Source of the DNA: an uncultured Phycisphaerales bacterium
GTDB taxonomy: Bacteria > Planctomycetota > Phycisphaerae > WQYP01
Assembly (NCBI GenBank): GCA_937901265.1
Contig: CALCHA010000272.1
Location: 1-6,052 of the forward strand
DNA length: 6,052 nucleotides
Reading direction: 5' to 3'
Of the stretch, positions 4,513 through 6,052 are shown one piece after another; position 1 is the stretch's first letter; each line of letters begins with the position of its first letter. The position numbers and the translations under genes were made by a program. The notes under the pieces were generated by a model. It had not been told where the DNA came from. It searched no databases and saw only the letters and a list, made by a program, of their open reading frames with translations.

Positions 4513-5904
4513 TCAAGGTGCCTCTGCCCCGCCGCGGCCGGTGGTGGTGGGGGGGAGGAGTTCGCCAGCGGAATTCTTCACGGTGAGGCCAGCGGTGTCG
4601 ATGCGTTCGACGTTGCTCATGGTCAGCCCGCTGTTGGCGGTGAGATTGCAATTGATGAAGTGGACGTCGGTGATGGGTTTGTCGGCGAGGCCGTTCATGG
4701 AACCGGCGGCGCGGGCGTCGCCACTGACGTTGATGAGGTAAATGTTTTTCATGCTGGTCGGGTGCTGTTCGCCCGCCGTATTGATGCGCATGTTCCAGGC
4801 GAGATTGAACTCGAAGGCTTTGCGGACGTTGGAGACGTGCACGTTGCGGTAGACGATGTTTTCCACCACGCCGCCGCGGGTGGGCTGAGTCTTGAGCCGG
4901 ATGGGGGCCCAGTTGCCTTTGTCGGCGGTGCAGTCGCGGACCTCGACGTCGTGCACGCCGCCGGTGACTTCGCTGCCCATCGCGGCGCCGCCCTGGCCTT
5001 CCGCGAAGTGGGTGTTGACGATGAGGATCTGCTCGGAGGGCCGATTGACGCGGCGGCCGTCCTCATCTTTGCCGGACTTGATGGAGATGCAGTCGTCGTT
5101 GACGGAGATGGTCGTGTGATCCACGCGGACGCGCTTGGAGGAGTCGATATCGATGCCATCGGAGGAGGGGACGCGGTGCGTGGGATCGAGGATGTCGAGG
5201 TGATCGACGAGGACATCGCTGCAGTAAAGGATATGGAGGCCCCAGATGGCCTGGTTCTGCAGGTGCAGGTCCTTGATGGCGACGTTGTGGCAGTTGGTGA
5301 AGTTGAAGAGGCGAGGCTTCATGAGGGTGCCGCCGGGGAGGCGAGCGGCGGGGGGGTTGTCGGGCGTGGGGGTGAGGACGATTCGCGGGCCATTGGCGAC
5401 AGCGACCCGCGGCGCGGGGCGTGAGGCGGCGGCGTTACCGCGGCCACCGCGCGGGAAGTTCGCCAGCCAGACATCGCCGGAGCCGTCGATGGTGCCCTCG
5501 CCCGAGACGGTGATGCCATCGACGTTGAGGACATTGACGAAGGCGGCCATGACGGGGCGTTCTATGCCTTCGAAACGGGAATCGATGATCGGGTAATCCT
5601 TCACCTCGGTGGAGCCCTTGAGGGTGCCGTCGACGCGGAAATTGACGGGCTTCTTGATGAATATGGCGCCGGAGAGGAAGGTGCCTTTGGGGACGACGAC
5701 GGTTCCCCCGCCGGCGGCGGCCGCGGCGTCGATGGCTTTCTGGATGGCGTCGGTGTTCAGGGTTTTGCCGTCGGCGACGGCACCGTAGTCGGTGATGGGG
5801 AAGTCTTTGCCGGCGGGGAGGAGGGTGGGGCCGGGGAAATTGAGGGGCGGGGGGACGTCGACGGCGAACGCGGCGGTGGCGAGGAGGAGGAGCGTTTTCT
5901 TCAT
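4513..5904 (-). CDS. Secreted glycoside hydrolase family 28 (polygalacturonase-like) protein
   Basis: The protein (463 residues from the ATG at 5904) is a right-handed parallel beta-helix enzyme of the GH28 type, which hydrolyses galacturonan or related pectic links outside the cytoplasm. MKKTLLLLATAAFA is a short signal peptide with a likely cut after AFA; this fixes the start, since a reading from GTG 5934 would put ten residues in front of it. Seen: the N-terminal ITDYGAVADGKTLNTDAIQKAID block (37-59), the family's substrate-site blocks SSDGIDID (247-254, D249), NDDCISIKSG (269-278, D270/D271), EGQGGAAMGSE (302-312) and IRLKT (335-339, equivalent to RIK). The three catalytic Asp positions are present. 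The usual GHG histidine is Gln304. A Pro/Ala/Gly-rich insertion (about 150-192) interrupts the helix. No clear Shine-Dalgarno precedes the start. It follows an outer-membrane barrel gene, suggesting a pectin-use locus. Exact substrate is uncertain. Confidence 0.92.
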   Translation of the reverse strand: MKKTLLLLATAAFAVDVPPPLNFPGPTLLPAGKDFPITDYGAVADGKTLNTDAIQKAIDAAAAAGGGTVVVPKGTFLSGAIFIKKPVNFRVDGTLKGSTEVKDYPIIDSRFEGIERPVMAAFVNVLNVDGITVSGEGTIDGSGDVWLANFPRGGRGNAAASRPAPRVAVANGPRIVLTPTPDNPPAARLPGGTLMKPRLFNFTNCHNVAIKDLHLQNQAIWGLHILYCSDVLVDHLDILDPTHRVPSSDGIDIDSSKRVRVDHTTISVNDDCISIKSGKDEDGRRVNRPSEQILIVNTHFAEGQGGAAMGSEVTGGVHDVEVRDCTADKGNWAPIRLKTQPTRGGVVENIVYRNVHVSNVRKAFEFNLAWNMRINTAGEQHPTSMKNIYLINVSGDARAAGSMNGLADKPITDVHFINCNLTANSGLTMSNVERIDTAGLTVKNSAGELLPPTTTGRGGAEAP

Positions 5905-5917
5905 GGTGGGAACTTGA

Positions 5918-5943
5918 GCCCGGCGCGCTTGCACGCGCCGGGC
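5918..5943. repeat. Perfect 10-bp GC inverted repeat between barrel gene and GH28 gene
   Basis: GCCCGGCGCG (5918-5927) pairs exactly with CGCGCCGGGC (5934-5943) around the loop CTTGCA. It starts 13 bp upstream of the GH28 ATG and 16 bp after the barrel stop. There is no T-run after it on the minus strand, so it is not a standard intrinsic terminator. As an RNA hairpin it would stall ribosomes or polymerase, protect the upstream mRNA end, or limit GH28 translation. Confidence 0.6.
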
Positions 5944-5959
5944 GGGATCGGATTTCAGG

Positions 5960-6052
5960 TTAGAACTTCGCGACGATGTCGAGCTGCAGCAGGCTGAAGC
6001 TCTTCATCGTGGGCAGGCTGAGGTCGCCGGAGCCGGCGGAGATGGCGGACTT
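5960..6052 (-). CDS. C-terminal end of an outer-membrane beta-barrel protein (partial)
   Basis: Only the last 30 codons are inside the window, ending KSFSLLQLDIVAKF followed by TAA at 5960-5962. The final phenylalanine with hydrophobic residues at every second position before it (A, I, L, L) is the C-terminal signature recognised by the BAM machinery for outer-membrane barrels, so a TonB-dependent receptor or porin is likely. The stop is 55 bp from the GH28 start on the same strand, so the two may form an operon in which the barrel imports pectin fragments released by the enzyme. Family cannot be decided from this fragment. Confidence 0.6.
   Translation of the reverse strand, partial: KSAISAGSGDLSLPTMKSFSLLQLDIVAKF

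Noticed and set aside
4660..5424. 254-codon plus-strand frame opposite the GH28 gene
   Set aside because: Composition is dominated by D, V, G and A from complementary codons; the minus strand has a signal peptide and all GH28 blocks.

Overview
The window is GC-rich bacterial DNA, most likely from an Acidobacteriota-type soil organism. This is inferred from the hopanoid genes, from the outer-membrane barrel end next to a secreted polygalacturonase-family enzyme, and from remembered resemblance of the HpnH sequence to acidobacterial homologues; no search was run. It carries parts of two loci: a hopanoid side-chain locus (1-4500) and the edge of a polysaccharide-use locus (4513-6052).

Left, minus strand: the N-terminal part of surE (phosphatase/nucleotidase, runs off the left edge), hpnG (adenosylhopane nucleosidase/phosphorylase) and an unrecognised 77-residue protein. 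A divergent intergenic region of about 250 bp (1518-1769) follows. It holds weak promoter candidates, an AACGTT direct repeat and a perfect 11-bp inverted repeat. To its right, on the plus strand, lie hpnH (radical SAM adenosylhopane synthase), a membrane acyltransferase of the Acyl_transf_3 family, and a 144-residue protein with an Sm-like-looking core, all tightly packed.

HpnH and HpnG catalyse consecutive steps: HpnH joins the 5'-deoxyadenosyl group of SAM to diploptene, and HpnG removes the adenine. A sugar-phosphate product would then need a phosphatase, for which the neighbouring SurE is a possible but unproven candidate. The acyltransferase and the small protein may modify a surface lipid or glycan.

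The most striking feature is that hpnH is split by a single in-frame TGA (2289-2291). It stands exactly where the family has a glycine in its D-G-A motif, with the same reading frame intact on both sides. One base change (GGA to TGA) explains it: a real nonsense mutation, a strain variant or a sequencing error. Recoding is less likely because TGA is the normal stop of most other genes here.

Right, minus strand: a secreted GH28 (polygalacturonase-like) enzyme whose catalytic aspartates are present but whose usual GHG histidine is glutamine. Upstream of it is the last 30 residues of an outer-membrane beta-barrel protein. A perfect 10-bp GC hairpin lies between these two genes. The two loci converge with only 12 bp between stop codons. 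I see no RNA genes, CRISPR arrays, insertion sequences or phage genes. The only non-coding stretch approaching 300 bp is the divergent region described above.
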